Counted from the stretch's first letter, positions 14,285 to 25,966 are shown. The stretch: 64,000 nucleotides of DNA from an uncultured Prochlorococcus sp. (GCA_902625845.1 CACOCT010000001.1:83325-147324); one strand, 5' to 3'. Notes: generated by a model from the sequence alone, not told the origin. A program made the numbers and translations.

Positions 14285-16324
14285 TTAAGTATTTCTTGCT
14301 AACTTTTGTCTTAATTTTTTTATTCTATCTCTTAAATTTGCAGCCTCCTCAAAGTTTAAATCTGAAGCAGCATTTTTCATTTTCGATTCTAATTTCTCTA
14401 TTAGATCAGGCATCTCCTCAAATAAACAAAAATCATCATTCGAGCTTAAAATATCATCTGTTTTATTATTGACTAGGTTTATAAAATCCTTTGAAAGTTT
14501 ACCAGTTTCTAATTTTCTCGATAATTCTAAAAAAGATAATATGGAATTTTGAATTTTTTTACCTGCAGCTTGAGGAGTGATCCCATTAATTTGATTATAT
14601 TCTTCTTGTATAGCTCTACGTCTATCAGTCTCAGAAATTGCCTTTTTCATAGAATCTGTAAAATTATCTGCATAGAGTAAAGCAACTCCCTCAACATGCC
14701 TAGCAGCCCTTCCAATCGTTTGAATTAATGAGCGTTCTGCCCTTAGAAAACCTTCTTTATCTGCATCTAATATTGCTACTAAAGATACTTCAGGTAAATC
14801 TAATCCTTCTCTCAATAAATTAACCCCAACTAACACATCATATTCACCTAACCTGAGATCTTGAATAATTTCAATTCGTTCAATCGAATGAATTTCTGAA
14901 TGTAAATATCTAACTCTGACTTTATTATCTGACAAAAAATCAGTAAGATCTTCTGCCATCCTTTTTGTGAGGGTTGTCACAAGAACTCTTTGATTTTTTT
15001 CTGACCTAGCCCGAATTTCAGATAGAAGATCATCTATCTGTCCCTTACTTGGCCTGACATCAATTAAAGGATCTAGCACACCTGTAGGTCTGATAACTTG
15101 TTCAACAAAATCGCCATTCGATTGATCTAACTCCCATTGACCAGGAGTTGCACTTACAAAAAGAGTCTGTTTAGATTTATGCCAAAACTCATCACACTTT
15201 AATGGCCTATTATCAGCAGCACTAGGTAATCTAAAACCATGCTCAATTAAAACTTTTTTTCTTGCTTGATCACCGTTATACATAGCATGAAGTTGTGGAC
15301 ACGTTACATGACTTTCATCTACAACTAATAACCAATCATCAGGAAAGTAGTCAATTAAACATTCTGGAGGAGTACCGGCGGCTCTCCCAGCTAGGTGTCT
15401 TGCATAATTTTCAACTCCATTACAGTATCCAACTTCTTTAAGCATTTCTAAATCATATTTAGTTCTTTGTTCCAATCTTTGAGCTTCAAGTAATTGACCA
15501 TTATTAACAAAAAAATCAATTTGTGATTTTAATTCTTGATTAATTTCATAAATTGCACTCTCGAGTCTTTCCTTAGGAGTAACAAAATGCTTTGCAGGAT
15601 ATACACTTACTTGATCTAAGCTTTCCAATATTTCACCTGTTAAGGGATCTACATATCTAATAGCCTCAATTTCATCACCAAAAAATTCAATCCTGATAAT
15701 TCTATCTTCATAAGCTGGACCGACTTCTAAAACATCACCTTTAATACGAAATCTACCTCGACTTATTTCAATATCGTTTCTAGAGTATTGGTTATTTACT
15801 AATTCTCTTAAGGAAGATCTTAAATTAATTATTTCACCAACTTTAAATTTTACAGCTGCTTTCAAATATTCACTAGGGATACCAAGACCATAAATACAAC
15901 TGATAGAAGCAACAACGATAACATCTCTTCTCTCAAATAATGATCTCGTTGCAGAATGTCTCAACATATCAATCTCTTCATTAATTGATGCTGTTTTCGC
16001 AATATATGTATCGCTTACGGGAACATATGCTTCTGGCTGATAATAGTCGTAATAAGAAATAAAATATTCGACGGCATTTTTTGGAAAGAACTGTCTTAAC
16101 TCATTACATAATTGAGCGGCTAATGTTTTATTGTGAGCAAGAACTAATGCAGGTCTCCCTGTTTGAGCAATTACATTTGCGATTGTAAAAGTTTTACCGG
16201 TTCCTGTCGCACCAAGAAGTGTTTGGAACTTCTCACCAAGATTTACTCCTTTTACCAAACTTTTAATTGCACTAGGTTGATCACCTTTTGGCTCATATGG
16301 TGAATTAAGTTGATAACTATTCAC
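14285..16324 (-). CDS. uvrB: excinuclease ABC subunit B
   Basis: UvrB is the damage-verifying helicase-like component of nucleotide excision repair. This 679-aa protein has Walker A GATGTGKT at 38-45, the beta-hairpin region rich in Tyr ([12 protein letters not shown]), DESHVT as Walker B, helicase motifs [11 protein letters not shown] and [13 protein letters not shown], and a C-terminal UVR domain (about 638-675, [11 protein letters not shown]) that binds UvrA or UvrC. Length and motifs are complete. The ATG at 16324 starts 25 bp after the end of the ycf23 gene on the same strand. Confidence 0.98.
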   Translation of the reverse strand: MNSYQLNSPYEPKGDQPSAIKSLVKGVNLGEKFQTLLGATGTGKTFTIANVIAQTGRPALVLAHNKTLAAQLCNELRQFFPKNAVEYFISYYDYYQPEAYVPVSDTYIAKTASINEEIDMLRHSATRSLFERRDVIVVASISCIYGLGIPSEYLKAAVKFKVGEIINLRSSLRELVNNQYSRNDIEISRGRFRIKGDVLEVGPAYEDRIIRIEFFGDEIEAIRYVDPLTGEILESLDQVSVYPAKHFVTPKERLESAIYEINQELKSQIDFFVNNGQLLEAQRLEQRTKYDLEMLKEVGYCNGVENYARHLAGRAAGTPPECLIDYFPDDWLLVVDESHVTCPQLHAMYNGDQARKKVLIEHGFRLPSAADNRPLKCDEFWHKSKQTLFVSATPGQWELDQSNGDFVEQVIRPTGVLDPLIDVRPSKGQIDDLLSEIRARSEKNQRVLVTTLTKRMAEDLTDFLSDNKVRVRYLHSEIHSIERIEIIQDLRLGEYDVLVGVNLLREGLDLPEVSLVAILDADKEGFLRAERSLIQTIGRAARHVEGVALLYADNFTDSMKKAISETDRRRAIQEEYNQINGITPQAAGKKIQNSILSFLELSRKLETGKLSKDFINLVNNKTDDILSSNDDFCLFEEMPDLIEKLESKMKNAASDLNFEEAANLRDRIKKLRQKLARNT

Positions 16325-16348
16325 TTTCTAGTATCAGTTATGAATATA

Positions 16349-17125
16349 CTAAGAAATTTTTTGAGTGTTTAATGAATTATCTAAAGATTCTTTTAAACCT
16401 CTTATCGCTGCAATCATTCCCACCATATTATCTAATTTATTGATTACACTGCCTACACCTACAGCTGAAGCACCGGAGGAAACAGCTAGAGGACAGGTAA
16501 TTTGAGACAATCCAGAAGCGCTCATAATTGGAATATCTATTGCATTCTTTATAAATTCCTGTTTAATAGCAAATGTTGCAGCTAGTGTGGGAACAGATTT
16601 TTCAAATAATCCTTGTATCCCAGAACTATATGGCTTAGAACTTTTGCCTCCTTCTGTTTGAATAATATCAGCACCTTCTTTGATTAGTTGTAGAGCAAGA
16701 TCAACTTGTTTATCCAAAGAAAGTGTATGCGGTACTGTTACTGAAAGAGGAATATTAGGCAATAAATCTTTAGTTTCTTTTGTTAAAGATAATACCTGAT
16801 TAGCTGAAAAATTTATTCCTTTTTCGTAAAAAGAATCAAAGTTGCCAATCTCTACAAATGTTGCACCAGCTCTAATAGAATCAATAAATAATCTAGGTTC
16901 TACTGCACTTACGCAAATTGGCAAGGAAGTTATATCTAAAACCTTTTCCACTAATAAAGGTTTACACGCTATGTCAATAACATCTGCCCCACCTATGGAA
17001 GCAGCTTTCGCAATCATTTTGACAGATTCAATATCAAAATTATTCAGTCCTGATATTATTTTTAATAATGATTTATTATGAAGTTCTTTTTGAACTTTTT
17101 GTGGCAATTGATTAATCAGAGTCAT
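16349..17125 (-). CDS. Ycf23/DUF561 TIM-barrel protein
   Basis: This 258-aa protein belongs to the DUF561 family known as Ycf23 in plastids, present throughout cyanobacteria and of unknown function. It resembles phosphate-binding TIM barrels: alternating strands and helices, LLKIISGLNNFD at the start, GGADVIDIACKP, AGATFVEIGNFDSFY, EGADIIQTEGGKSS and a C-terminal ASGAS-AVGVGSVIN phosphate-loop-like region. Catalytic identity cannot be read from the sequence. It precedes uvrB on the same strand and is divergent from tilS. Confidence 0.85.
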   Translation of the reverse strand: MTLINQLPQKVQKELHNKSLLKIISGLNNFDIESVKMIAKAASIGGADVIDIACKPLLVEKVLDITSLPICVSAVEPRLFIDSIRAGATFVEIGNFDSFYEKGINFSANQVLSLTKETKDLLPNIPLSVTVPHTLSLDKQVDLALQLIKEGADIIQTEGGKSSKPYSSGIQGLFEKSVPTLAATFAIKQEFIKNAIDIPIMSASGLSQITCPLAVSSGASAVGVGSVINKLDNMVGMIAAIRGLKESLDNSLNTQKIS

Positions 17126-17209
17126 TGACTAGATGTATTTACTCCCTGATTGTGACATTGTTTTATAAAAAAGCATATTTTTTTTTTAATATTATTTGAC
17201 TTCAACAAT

Positions 17210-18211
17210 ATGACTAATAAATCAAAAAGTAACTGGACAAATTGGCATCATATATTTCATCGGTCGATTCTTAATAGTGAAAATTTTATGCCAAATGGAA
17301 TTAATTTACTAATTAGTGTATCAGGTGGACAAGATTCAATGGCATTGATGACTTTAATAGATGATATTAAAGAACAACATAATTGGTCTTTAAATGTTTG
17401 GCATGGAAATCATAAATGGCACAATGAGTCGGACAAATTTGCAAAGGAGTTACAAAATTATTGTTGTCGAAAAAAGATTATTTTCTACAAAGATTCTGCA
17501 GATGGAATTGATATATCAACAGAAGAAAAAGCTAGAACATGGAGATATCAAAAATTATATGAAAAAGCTTCGAAAATTTGCACCAAAAACAAAATTAATG
17601 GCAACTTATACATAGTTACTGGACACACAAGTACTGACAATGCCGAAACATTTCTTTTGAATCTTGCAAGAGGAAGCAACATTAGTGGATTAGGTGGTAT
17701 TCCTAAAAAACGGTTACTAAATAAAGATTATTTTTTAGTGAGACCTTTTATGATTTTTAGTAGAAATGATACTACCTCTATATGTAAAAAATTAGAAATT
17801 CCTTTTTGGGTAGATCCTACAAATTCTGATACGCAATTAAAAAGAAATTTAATAAGGCACAAAGTCATCGGTGAACTAGAAGAAATCTATCCTGGTTGTA
17901 GTAATAGAATCAACAAATTTATAGAAAAGATGAAAAGCTATAGCCAAGAGAGATCTGAATTATGCGAACTAGCTATAAAATCATGCCTATGTGAAGATGG
18001 GATAAGAAGGATAACTTTAAATGATTTAGGTGAACAAGCTAGAGCAACAATTTTACATACTCTATTAAGTACAAAATGCAAAAAGCAAATTAGTTCAAAA
18101 AATATTGATGAGCTATCTAAACAAATTTTTAACAAACATTCTGGACAGAAATATTTTTCAGATGGAGTAGAAGTAATTTGGAATAAAAATTTTATTAGAA
18201 TTATTTTCTAA
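17210..18211 (+). CDS. tilS: tRNA(Ile)-lysidine synthase
   Basis: TilS converts C34 of the AUA-reading tRNA-Ile to lysidine using ATP and lysine, which makes the tRNA read AUA instead of AUG. The PP-loop SGGQDS is at 38-43 within LISVSGGQDSMALM, and the family motifs TGHTSTDNAETFLLNLARGS and a PFWVDPTNSD segment follow. At 333 aa it is the shorter cyanobacterial type with a reduced C-terminal region. It ends with a 4-bp tail-to-tail overlap with rnj (18208-18211). Confidence 0.95.
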   Translation: MTNKSKSNWTNWHHIFHRSILNSENFMPNGINLLISVSGGQDSMALMTLIDDIKEQHNWSLNVWHGNHKWHNESDKFAKELQNYCCRKKIIFYKDSADGIDISTEEKARTWRYQKLYEKASKICTKNKINGNLYIVTGHTSTDNAETFLLNLARGSNISGLGGIPKKRLLNKDYFLVRPFMIFSRNDTTSICKKLEIPFWVDPTNSDTQLKRNLIRHKVIGELEEIYPGCSNRINKFIEKMKSYSQERSELCELAIKSCLCEDGIRRITLNDLGEQARATILHTLLSTKCKKQISSKNIDELSKQIFNKHSGQKYFSDGVEVIWNKNFIRIIF

Positions 18212-20151
18212 GTTGTTAAAGCAGATCTTCTTCTGCGAGTTCTACCAGTTAATTCCTCTTCTTGATTTTTAATATTCGGCTTAGTATTTTCTCTCCCATT
18301 ATGAGCATTATTTTGATTTTTACTAACTTGAGGAGTATTACTTCTATTTTTCTTATTCTGATGATCGCTATTAGCTCTTGGCTTATATGTAGGCGTGCCA
18401 CTTGGCGCCGGCTGAACAAGACATAGTACTAAAGGTTCAACCTGTAGTTCCCGTCGCATTCTTCTGCTTAACCCTGACTCAATTTCTCTTTGTACACCTA
18501 TCCAATCTACTTCAAAAGTTTTTGGACCAGTTTGTCTTGAGAGTTGCTTCCATCTATTTTCTAAAACCCAGCTAATTTCTCTTTCAGTCCATAATGACAT
18601 CTTTCTAGGATCTGCAGAAGTTACAACACCTCTCAAACTTACCCTTGGAGGGGCAACCATATAACCATCAGTACTTATAGGTATCAAAACAGTAACTATT
18701 CCATCATTAGCTAATTGTTGCCTTTCCTTCAAGGAACGAGCATCAACTATGCCTGTTCTAGTATTATCAAGCATTTCAATCCCAGATTTAACAGGCTGAC
18801 CTTGAATCATTGAATTAGCTCTGAGCTCAATAGAATCACCATTATCTAGTATTAAAATATTATTTGGAGATACCCCCATAGAGACTGCTGTCTTTCCATG
18901 CAAAACTTGCATTCTATACTCACCATGCACTGGTATAAAGAATTTTGGTTTTATTAATGCGAGCATCATCTTTTGATCTTCTCTACAACCATGCCCAGAA
19001 ACATGGATACCATGTTCTTTTCCATAAATTACCTTTGCTCCAAGATAAACAAGTTTATCAATTGTATGACTAACCGATATCGTATTCCCAGGTATTGGAC
19101 TAGATGAGAAGATAACAGTATCAGTAGTTTTTAATTGAACATTAGGATGTTCGCTCCTTGAGATACGACTTAGAGCAGCCATTGTCTCACCTTGACTACC
19201 TGTCATCAGAAGTAAGGTTTCTTTATCAGGTAAATCTCTTATAGTTCGTATTGGAAAAAATAAATCATCTGGGACTCGAATATAACCTAGTTCTCTACAC
19301 TTCCCTACAACATTTAGCATTGACCTACCCAACAAGCCTATCTTTCGTCCATGTTTCATTGCCGTTTCAATAATCATAGCAACTCTATGTGTAGAACTTG
19401 CAAAAGTTGTAATTAATACTCTTCCTTCCGCCTCGCTTATTAATCTATCTAAATTAGGAAGAACTGAACTCTCAGATGGAACAAATCCAGGAACCTCTGA
19501 ATTTGTTGAATCTGAAAGAAGACAAAGGACTCCCTGCTTTCCATAAAAAGCCATACGTTCAATATCGGCTAATTTTCCGTCAGGAGGAGAATGATCAAAT
19601 TTAAAATCACCCGTAAAAAAGATTACTCCAACAGGAGTAGTTAATGCTAAAGCAAAACTATCAGATATTGAGTGAGTATTTCTTACAAATTCTATTGAAA
19701 AATGTTGACCAAGCTTTACTACTTGCCTGGGTTGCACAGGTTGGAGATTGGTTCTATCAGCCACACCGGCTTCTTCAATTTTTCCTTTCAACATTGAAAT
19801 TGCCAAAGGAGGACCATAAATAATAGGGATATTAAATTTTTTTAAATGATGTGAAATTCCTCCTATATGATCTTCGTGACCATGTGTAACTATCATTCCT
19901 CTAAATCTTTTTAAATTCGCTTGCAAATATGTAGTGTCAGGCATCACAACATTCACTCCATGCATTCCTTCTGTAGGGAAAGCTAATCCACCATCGATAA
20001 GGATTAAATCATCACCATATTCAAACACACAAGTATTTTTTCCTATTTCATGTAAACCTCCTAAAGGAATTATTTTTACACAAGGTTCTTTAGGATTTTT
20101 CGAAGTGTTATTTGAACGACTATTTTGTGAATTTAATTTACTGGAATTCAT
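18208..20151 (-). CDS. rnj: ribonuclease J
   Basis: This metallo-beta-lactamase/beta-CASP ribonuclease has 5'-3' exo- and endonuclease activity in RNA decay and maturation. The Zn-binding signature HGHEDH is at 90-95, with further ligands in RNTHSISD and FTGDFKFDHSP. The beta-CASP region includes GSQGE and SGHGCREDQK, and PVHGEYR is the last metal/RNA motif. The 647-aa length includes a C-terminal tail rich in Asn, Lys and Arg ending RTRRRRSALTT, likely disordered and RNA-binding. It follows dapA by 71 bp in the order asd-dapA-rnj, a common cyanobacterial arrangement. Confidence 0.96.
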   Translation of the reverse strand: MNSSKLNSQNSRSNNTSKNPKEPCVKIIPLGGLHEIGKNTCVFEYGDDLILIDGGLAFPTEGMHGVNVVMPDTTYLQANLKRFRGMIVTHGHEDHIGGISHHLKKFNIPIIYGPPLAISMLKGKIEEAGVADRTNLQPVQPRQVVKLGQHFSIEFVRNTHSISDSFALALTTPVGVIFFTGDFKFDHSPPDGKLADIERMAFYGKQGVLCLLSDSTNSEVPGFVPSESSVLPNLDRLISEAEGRVLITTFASSTHRVAMIIETAMKHGRKIGLLGRSMLNVVGKCRELGYIRVPDDLFFPIRTIRDLPDKETLLLMTGSQGETMAALSRISRSEHPNVQLKTTDTVIFSSSPIPGNTISVSHTIDKLVYLGAKVIYGKEHGIHVSGHGCREDQKMMLALIKPKFFIPVHGEYRMQVLHGKTAVSMGVSPNNILILDNGDSIELRANSMIQGQPVKSGIEMLDNTRTGIVDARSLKERQQLANDGIVTVLIPISTDGYMVAPPRVSLRGVVTSADPRKMSLWTEREISWVLENRWKQLSRQTGPKTFEVDWIGVQREIESGLSRRMRRELQVEPLVLCLVQPAPSGTPTYKPRANSDHQNKKNRSNTPQVSKNQNNAHNGRENTKPNIKNQEEELTGRTRRRRSALTT

Positions 20152-20222
20152 TTGTTAAGTATTAAAACGAACAATTTGATTTATTAACTAAAAAATAATT
20201 AAAAACAAAATTAAATTTTTCA

Positions 20223-21128
20223 TTATAAAGATAATTTGTTAATAATCTCTAAAAGATTTTTTGTTTTTTCATCATTTAATTTAGTTAACGGATACCTGGG
20301 TGAACCAACATTCCAACCCAATAAGGTTAAAGCTGCCTTAATTGGAATTGGATTAGTTGTTTCAAAAAGTGCATTAAAAAGGTCCTGAAGTTTTTCATGA
20401 ATTGCAAGAGCTTTTGAGATGTGCCCATTTTGAAAAGATAAAATCATTTCTTTCAACTGCAAACCAACAATATGGCTTGCAACACTCACAACACCTACAG
20501 CTCCAACAGATAACATAGGTAGCAATAATGAATCATCGCCACTATATATTGCAAATTCAGAGCCGCATTTGGCTCTCAACTCGGTCACTTCTTCTATTCT
20601 ACCGCTTGCTGCCTTAATACTTACAATATTTGAGCATTTCATAAGTTTCTTTACAGTATTAGGTAATAGATTGCATCCTGTTCTCCCAGGAATGTTATAG
20701 AGCATTAAGGGGATATCAGGTGCTGCTTTAGCGACCATATTAAAATGTTCATACAACCCTTCTTGAGGTGGCTTATTATAATAAGGGACAACTACCAACG
20801 CCCCATCCGCACCGGACTTACATGCTTGTTTTGTAGCCTCTATCGCTTCAGAGGTTGAGTTACTACCAGTTCCAACAAGAATATATGCTTTTGTACTCAA
20901 GGAATTTTTTATTGCCAAAAATAAATCATGTTGCTCGTTCCAAGTCAAAGTGGGAGATTCTCCTGTTGTTCCACATAAAACCAATCCATCAGAACCATTA
21001 TCAATAATGTAGTTTGCAAGTTTTATAGCCAAATCATAATCAACCGCACCATCTTGATCAAAAGGTGTAACCATTGCAGTAAGAATCTTCCCAAAAGGTG
21101 GCTGATATTGTCCGAGAAGATTATTCAT
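20223..21128 (-). CDS. dapA: 4-hydroxy-tetrahydrodipicolinate synthase
   Basis: DapA condenses pyruvate with aspartate semialdehyde in the lysine/diaminopimelate pathway. In the 301-aa TIM barrel the Schiff-base Lys172 is in SIKAASG, the catalytic Tyr144 is in LYNIPGRTG, and the pyruvate-binding loop GTTGESPTL is at about 53-61. The start overlaps the end of asd by 8 bp, so translation is probably coupled and substrate supply matched. It lies in the asd-dapA-rnj unit. Confidence 0.97.
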   Translation of the reverse strand: MNNLLGQYQPPFGKILTAMVTPFDQDGAVDYDLAIKLANYIIDNGSDGLVLCGTTGESPTLTWNEQHDLFLAIKNSLSTKAYILVGTGSNSTSEAIEATKQACKSGADGALVVVPYYNKPPQEGLYEHFNMVAKAAPDIPLMLYNIPGRTGCNLLPNTVKKLMKCSNIVSIKAASGRIEEVTELRAKCGSEFAIYSGDDSLLLPMLSVGAVGVVSVASHIVGLQLKEMILSFQNGHISKALAIHEKLQDLFNALFETTNPIPIKAALTLLGWNVGSPRYPLTKLNDEKTKNLLEIINKLSL

Positions 21129-22158
21129 GATTGTTTTGAAGTAAAATTTCCGCTATTTGAATAGCATTAAGTGCTGCCCCTTTTCTAATCTGATCACCAC
21201 ACAACCATAATTCTAATGCATTAGGATTACTTAAATCTGATCTAATCCTTCCAACTGCAATATTATCTTTCTCTTTAACATCTTCAGGCATAGGGAATCT
21301 ATTGTTTTTATAATCTTCAATTACATCTACACCTTTAGCAATTCTTAATTTAGAAATAGCTTCAAAAAGATCGATACTTTGAAAGAATTCAACATTAACT
21401 GATTCTGAATGAGCTCTAAGGATTGGTACTCTGACGCACGTTGCAGATAATTTGAGTTCTGGAGTATTTAAAATTTTTCTTGTCTCATTAATCATCTTCA
21501 TTTCTTCTTCACAATAATTATTTTCCTGCATAGGAGAATTGTGTAAAAACAAATTAAAAGCTAATGAATAAGGTAATATTTGAGGTTTTTGTGGATTACC
21601 CTCTAAAAATCTTGTTGATAAAAATTTTAATTCCTCCATCGCCAGTTGACCTGCTCCACTTGCCGATTGATAAGTAGAAACAACAATTCTTTTAATCTTG
21701 GAAATATGATTTAAAGGGGCAAGAACCAAAGTAAGTAATATCGTCGTACAATTTGGATTTGCTATTACTCCATTATGATGCTGTACAGCATTAGGATTTA
21801 CCTCTGGAACAACTAGCGGAACATCTTTATCTAATCTAAAAGCACTTGAATTATCGATCAATATCGCACCTTGATTTTTTATTATGGGGAGCCATTTTTT
21901 AGAAACTGATCCACCTGCGGTAGCAAACACCAAATCAACATTTAAGAATGATTTTTCATGAACTTCTTGAGTAATAAGTTCTTGATTTTTCCATATTATT
22001 TTTTTACCAGCTGATCTAGAGGAAGAAAGTAAAATTAATTCAGAAATAGGGAAATTTCTTTCTTCTAAGATTTTCAGCAATTCAGATCCAACTGCTCCAG
22101 ATGAACCTAAAATTGCTACTTTTAAAGATCTGTTAGGTAATAGTGAAGATTTAGCCAA
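21121..22158 (-). CDS. asd: aspartate-semialdehyde dehydrogenase
   Basis: Reduces aspartyl phosphate to aspartate semialdehyde with NADPH, directly upstream of DapA. The 345-aa protein has the NADP-binding [16 protein letters not shown] near the N terminus, nucleophile Cys137 in NPNCTT, the SASGAG loop and the late [12 protein letters not shown] equivalent ([12 protein letters not shown]). Its start at 22158 is divergent from tig. The 130-bp gap holds an AT-rich inverted repeat ACTTAAT/ATTAAGT (22235-22256). Confidence 0.97.
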   Translation of the reverse strand: MAKSSLLPNRSLKVAILGSSGAVGSELLKILEERNFPISELILLSSSRSAGKKIIWKNQELITQEVHEKSFLNVDLVFATAGGSVSKKWLPIIKNQGAILIDNSSAFRLDKDVPLVVPEVNPNAVQHHNGVIANPNCTTILLTLVLAPLNHISKIKRIVVSTYQSASGAGQLAMEELKFLSTRFLEGNPQKPQILPYSLAFNLFLHNSPMQENNYCEEEMKMINETRKILNTPELKLSATCVRVPILRAHSESVNVEFFQSIDLFEAISKLRIAKGVDVIEDYKNNRFPMPEDVKEKDNIAVGRIRSDLSNPNALELWLCGDQIRKGAALNAIQIAEILLQNNHE

Positions 22159-22288
22159 AATTATAAAAAAATTATGGAATTAATAAAAAATATGTTTCTT
22201 AACTTTATCAAAAAAGATAACTTTCAAGTAAAACACTTAATGTGAAATAATTAAGTTTTTCTATTCGTAAGAATTTTAAGTTTTAAAA

Positions 22289-23710
22289 ATGAAAGAACAA
22301 TCTTTAAAAGTAAAAACAAGTTCACTCCCTAAAAGTAGAATTTCTATTGAATTTGATATACCATCCTCATCATGTAATTCTATTGTTGAAGATACAATTA
22401 AAACTATAAGCAGATCAGTGAAGCTACCTGGATTTAGATCTGGGAAAATTCCAAAACAAGTTTTAATACAAAGAATTGGTTTGTCTCAGCTATATGCGTC
22501 TGCACTCGAAAAAATAATTGATAAATATTGGAAAGAAGCTTTACAAACTGAATCAATAGTCCCTCTTTGCGAACCTGAATTAGAAGATGGTTTTGAATCT
22601 CTTTTAGCGAGATTTAATCCTGAAGAAAATTTAAAATTTATTCTTAAAACTGATATTGAACCTAAATTAAAGCTTAAAAAGTCAAAAGGGCTAAAAGTTG
22701 AAATTCAGAAAAACAAATTTGATCCCAAAAGTGTTGATGAAGAACTAGAAAAATCAAGAAATCAACTAGCAAATATTATACCTGTAGTTGATAGGCCTGC
22801 ACAAATGGGAGATATTGCAGTAATCAGCTTCAATGGTGTATATAAAAATTCAAGGAAATCTATTGAGGGAGGATCTAGCGAATCAATGGATCTTGAGCTT
22901 GAAAAAAATAAAATGATTCCTGGATTTGTAGAAGGAATTATAGGCATGAATATTAATGAGAAAAAAGAACTTAATCTTGTATTTCCAAAAGACTATGCTC
23001 ATGAAGAATCAAAAGGGAAAGAAGCAATTTTTGAAATTCACCTAAAAGATTTAAAAACTAAAGAGCTACCTGAATTAAATGATGAATTTGCAAAGCAATC
23101 AGGAAATAACAAAACATTAAAAGATTTAAAAAAAGATATTGAAATACAGCTGAAGGATAATTTTGAAAAAAATCAACGAAATATAAAAATTGAAGCATTA
23201 ATTGATGCTCTTTCTAAAGAACTTGAAGTAGAGATTCCAAAATCAATGATTGATTTAGAGGTGCAGAGTAATATCGAGCAAACTGCACAAAGATTTGCTC
23301 AACAAGGCTTGGATGTAAAATCTACTTTTACACCTGAGCTAATAAAATCACTTGCAGAGTCAAGTCGTCCCCAAGCAGAAAAAAATGTATTAACCTCATT
23401 AGCTTTAAAAGCTCTTGCCGAAAAAGAAAATATTGAGGTATCAGAGATTGAGATAGATCAAAAATATAAAGAATTTGAAAAAGAAATTGAAAAATCTAAA
23501 AACAAAATTGATATAGATAAACTAAGAGAAGCTATTAGAAATGATCTTATTAAAGATAAATTAATAGATTGGTTAGAAAATAATTCTGAAATTATTGAGA
23601 AAAAAGTAGCAAAAACAAAAACTAATCCTAAAAAAGTCACACAAGAAACTAAAGAGAGATCTTCAGTCAATACAAAAACATCAAAAAAAAAGACAAGAAA
23701 AGATAAATGA
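22289..23710 (+). CDS. tig: trigger factor
   Basis: Ribosome-bound chaperone and prolyl isomerase that receives nascent chains at the exit tunnel. The ribosome-docking motif GFRSGKIP is at 48-55. The FKBP-like domain is in the middle (PAQMGDIAVISFNG, GFVEGIIGM), and a long helical arm region follows. The 473-aa sequence ends in a Lys/Thr-rich tail (KVAKTKTNPKKVTQ and after), probably flexible. It heads the tig-clpP-clpX block, the conserved bacterial order, with dnaX added behind. Confidence 0.96.
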   Translation: MKEQSLKVKTSSLPKSRISIEFDIPSSSCNSIVEDTIKTISRSVKLPGFRSGKIPKQVLIQRIGLSQLYASALEKIIDKYWKEALQTESIVPLCEPELEDGFESLLARFNPEENLKFILKTDIEPKLKLKKSKGLKVEIQKNKFDPKSVDEELEKSRNQLANIIPVVDRPAQMGDIAVISFNGVYKNSRKSIEGGSSESMDLELEKNKMIPGFVEGIIGMNINEKKELNLVFPKDYAHEESKGKEAIFEIHLKDLKTKELPELNDEFAKQSGNNKTLKDLKKDIEIQLKDNFEKNQRNIKIEALIDALSKELEVEIPKSMIDLEVQSNIEQTAQRFAQQGLDVKSTFTPELIKSLAESSRPQAEKNVLTSLALKALAEKENIEVSEIEIDQKYKEFEKEIEKSKNKIDIDKLREAIRNDLIKDKLIDWLENNSEIIEKKVAKTKTNPKKVTQETKERSSVNTKTSKKKTRKDK

Positions 23711-23785
23711 GAAAAAAATAATTTGTGATAAAACTAACTAATCTTGAAAAAAACTTTTAGATTATAAAAAGTAATACTTTTTGTT

Positions 23786-24439
23786 TTGATCCAATCAATA
23801 AAACATAATCAATTTCTCAATATTCCTGAATCAAAATTATATAAAAATAATTTCATGGGTGCATTACCAACAGTCATTGAACAATCTGGAAGAGGAGAGA
23901 GGGCTTTCGATATTTATTCGAGATTATTAAGAGAGAGAATCATATTTTTAGGCACTGAAGTAAATGATCAAGTCTCTGATTCCTTAGTTGCACAATTATT
24001 ATTTTTAGAAGCAGAAGATCCTACTAAAGATATACAGATTTACATAAATTCTCCAGGAGGATCTGTTACTGCAGGATTAGCAATTTACGATACGATGCAA
24101 CAAATATCTCCAGATATTGTTACTATTTGCTTCGGTGTTGCTGCTAGTATGGGTGCCTTTTTATTGTCGGGAGGGACCAAAGGGAAAAGACTAGCTCTGC
24201 CAAACTCAAGGATCATGATTCATCAGCCACTTGGTGGTGCCCAAGGACAAGCAGTTGAGATAGAGATTCAAGCTAAAGAAATTTTATTTCTGAAACAAAC
24301 TTTAAATAACCTACTTTCAGAGCACACTGGCCAACCCCTTGAAAAAATTATTGAGGATACAGAAAGAGATTACTTTTTATCTCCTGATGAAGCAGTTAAT
24401 TATGGATTAATTGATAAAGTTATAAAAAATGACAACTAG
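23786..24439 (+). CDS. clpP: ATP-dependent Clp protease proteolytic subunit
   Basis: Serine peptidase core of the Clp protease. The catalytic residues are Ser121 in GVAASMGAF, His146 in MIHQPLGG, and an Asp in the DTERDYF region. The INSPGG substrate loop is intact. As listed the gene starts at TTG 23786 and gives 217 aa. The alternative ATG at 23855 (residue 24, [18 protein letters not shown]) begins exactly where family conservation starts. Picocyanobacterial relatives often have an N-terminal extension before [14 protein letters not shown], so I keep the longer form with doubt. It is followed by clpX, its unfoldase partner. Confidence 0.93.
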   Translation: MIQSIKHNQFLNIPESKLYKNNFMGALPTVIEQSGRGERAFDIYSRLLRERIIFLGTEVNDQVSDSLVAQLLFLEAEDPTKDIQIYINSPGGSVTAGLAIYDTMQQISPDIVTICFGVAASMGAFLLSGGTKGKRLALPNSRIMIHQPLGGAQGQAVEIEIQAKEILFLKQTLNNLLSEHTGQPLEKIIEDTERDYFLSPDEAVNYGLIDKVIKNDN

Positions 24440-24539
24440 ATAATTTAGCTTAAGATTTTGATGACGAATTATAGTTTATAAGCAATCCTTGAAGAAGGGC
24501 ACAAATACCCTTATAAATTAAAATAGGTTTTATTCTTCG

Positions 24540-25916
24540 ATGGCTAAATTCGACGCCCATCTTAAATGTTCTTTTTGTTCTAAATCACAAGACCAAGTAA
24601 GGAAACTAATAGCAGGTCCTGGGGTTTATATCTGTGATGAATGTATTGATCTTTGTAATGAAATTCTTGATGAAGAATTATTGGAATCGCAAGCCAAAAC
24701 AAATACAAACGTCCCTCAATCAAAGAAAAAGTTACCACATCCTCATAATGAAACCTATGACCCCTTAAAAATAAATACAATTCCCAAACCAATAGAAATA
24801 AAGGGATTTCTCGATAAACAAGTTGTAGGACAAGAAGCTGCCAAAAAAATACTCTCAGTAGCTGTATATAACCACTACAAAAGACTTGCTTGGAAAAATA
24901 CAGATAATAACAATGATTATGAAAGCAAGCAAAATAATTTACAATCCACTAAATTACAAAAATCTAATATTTTACTAATTGGGCCAACTGGAAGTGGAAA
25001 AACATTATTAGCACAAACACTTGCTGAATTCCTTGATGTGCCATTCGCAGTTGCTGATGCAACTACTCTTACAGAAGCTGGTTATGTAGGAGAAGATGTC
25101 GAAAATATTCTTTTAAGGCTTTTACAAAAATCTGAAATGAATGTTGAACTAGCACAAAGAGGTATCATTTACATAGATGAGATAGATAAAATTGCTAGGA
25201 AAAGTGAAAACCCATCGATTACGAGAGATGTTTCGGGAGAAGGCGTACAACAAGCTTTATTAAAAATGCTTGAGGGAACAATCGCGAATGTTCCTCCTCA
25301 AGGGGGAAGAAAACACCCCTATCATGATTGTATCCAAATTGACACAAGTCAAATTCTATTTATTTGTGGTGGTGCATTTATAGGGCTTGAAGATATTGTT
25401 CAAAAAAGATTAGGAAAACATAGTATTGGGTTTACAATGTCATCAGATCTTGAAAACGTCGAACCAAAAAAGACATTGGACTCTAGAGACTCAATTAAGA
25501 ATTTAGAACTTGATGACTTAGTTAAGTACGGATTAATACCTGAATTTATTGGAAGAATTCCAGTATGTGCTATTTTAGACCCACTTAATGAAGACACTTT
25601 AAAATCAATTCTGACTGAGCCCAGAGATGCTTTAGTCAAACAATTTAAAGCTTTATTAAGTATGGACAATGTTAATTTAAAATTTGAACCTGAATCAGTT
25701 TCAGCAATAGCCAAAGAAGCATATTCCAGAAAAACAGGTGCGAGAGCTTTGAGATCTATTATTGAAGAACTTATGCTTGATTTAATGTATTCATTACCAT
25801 CCCAAGAGGAAGTTAAAGAATTTACAGTTACAAGAAAAATGGTTGAAAATCTATTTTCATCAAAAATTGTGAAGCTCAGATCTAGCAAAAATAGAATAAG
25901 AAAAGAATCTGCTTAA
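24540..25916 (+). CDS. clpX: ATP-dependent Clp protease ATP-binding subunit ClpX
   Basis: AAA+ unfoldase that feeds substrates to ClpP. The N-terminal zinc domain has Cys10, Cys13, Cys32 and Cys35 (CSFC and CDEC), used for substrate and adaptor contact. Walker A GPTGSGKT is at about 148-155, Walker B is [12 protein letters not shown], and the GYVGEDVE pore loop is present. The IGF loop that docks on ClpP appears as HSIGFTM. The 458-aa length is normal for cyanobacteria. A weak hairpin AAGGG/CCCTT (24495-24512) lies just before the start. Confidence 0.98.
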   Translation: MAKFDAHLKCSFCSKSQDQVRKLIAGPGVYICDECIDLCNEILDEELLESQAKTNTNVPQSKKKLPHPHNETYDPLKINTIPKPIEIKGFLDKQVVGQEAAKKILSVAVYNHYKRLAWKNTDNNNDYESKQNNLQSTKLQKSNILLIGPTGSGKTLLAQTLAEFLDVPFAVADATTLTEAGYVGEDVENILLRLLQKSEMNVELAQRGIIYIDEIDKIARKSENPSITRDVSGEGVQQALLKMLEGTIANVPPQGGRKHPYHDCIQIDTSQILFICGGAFIGLEDIVQKRLGKHSIGFTMSSDLENVEPKKTLDSRDSIKNLELDDLVKYGLIPEFIGRIPVCAILDPLNEDTLKSILTEPRDALVKQFKALLSMDNVNLKFEPESVSAIAKEAYSRKTGARALRSIIEELMLDLMYSLPSQEEVKEFTVTRKMVENLFSSKIVKLRSSKNRIRKESA

Positions 25917-25966
25917 GATTATTTGGTTATGATTGAAAAAATCTTACGATATTCATATACTAATTA

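Noticed and set aside
22205..22256. Inverted repeats between asd and tig
   Set aside because: TTATC/GATAA and ACTTAAT/ATTAAGT are short and purely AT-rich; expected by chance at this base composition.
24495..24512. AAGGG/CCCTT hairpin before clpX
   Set aside because: Five-bp stem without T run or conserved context; not enough to call a regulator.
25400..25888. 162-codon minus-strand frame inside clpX
   Set aside because: It is fully antisense to the well-conserved AAA+ region and Ser/Ile-rich as expected for an antisense shadow.
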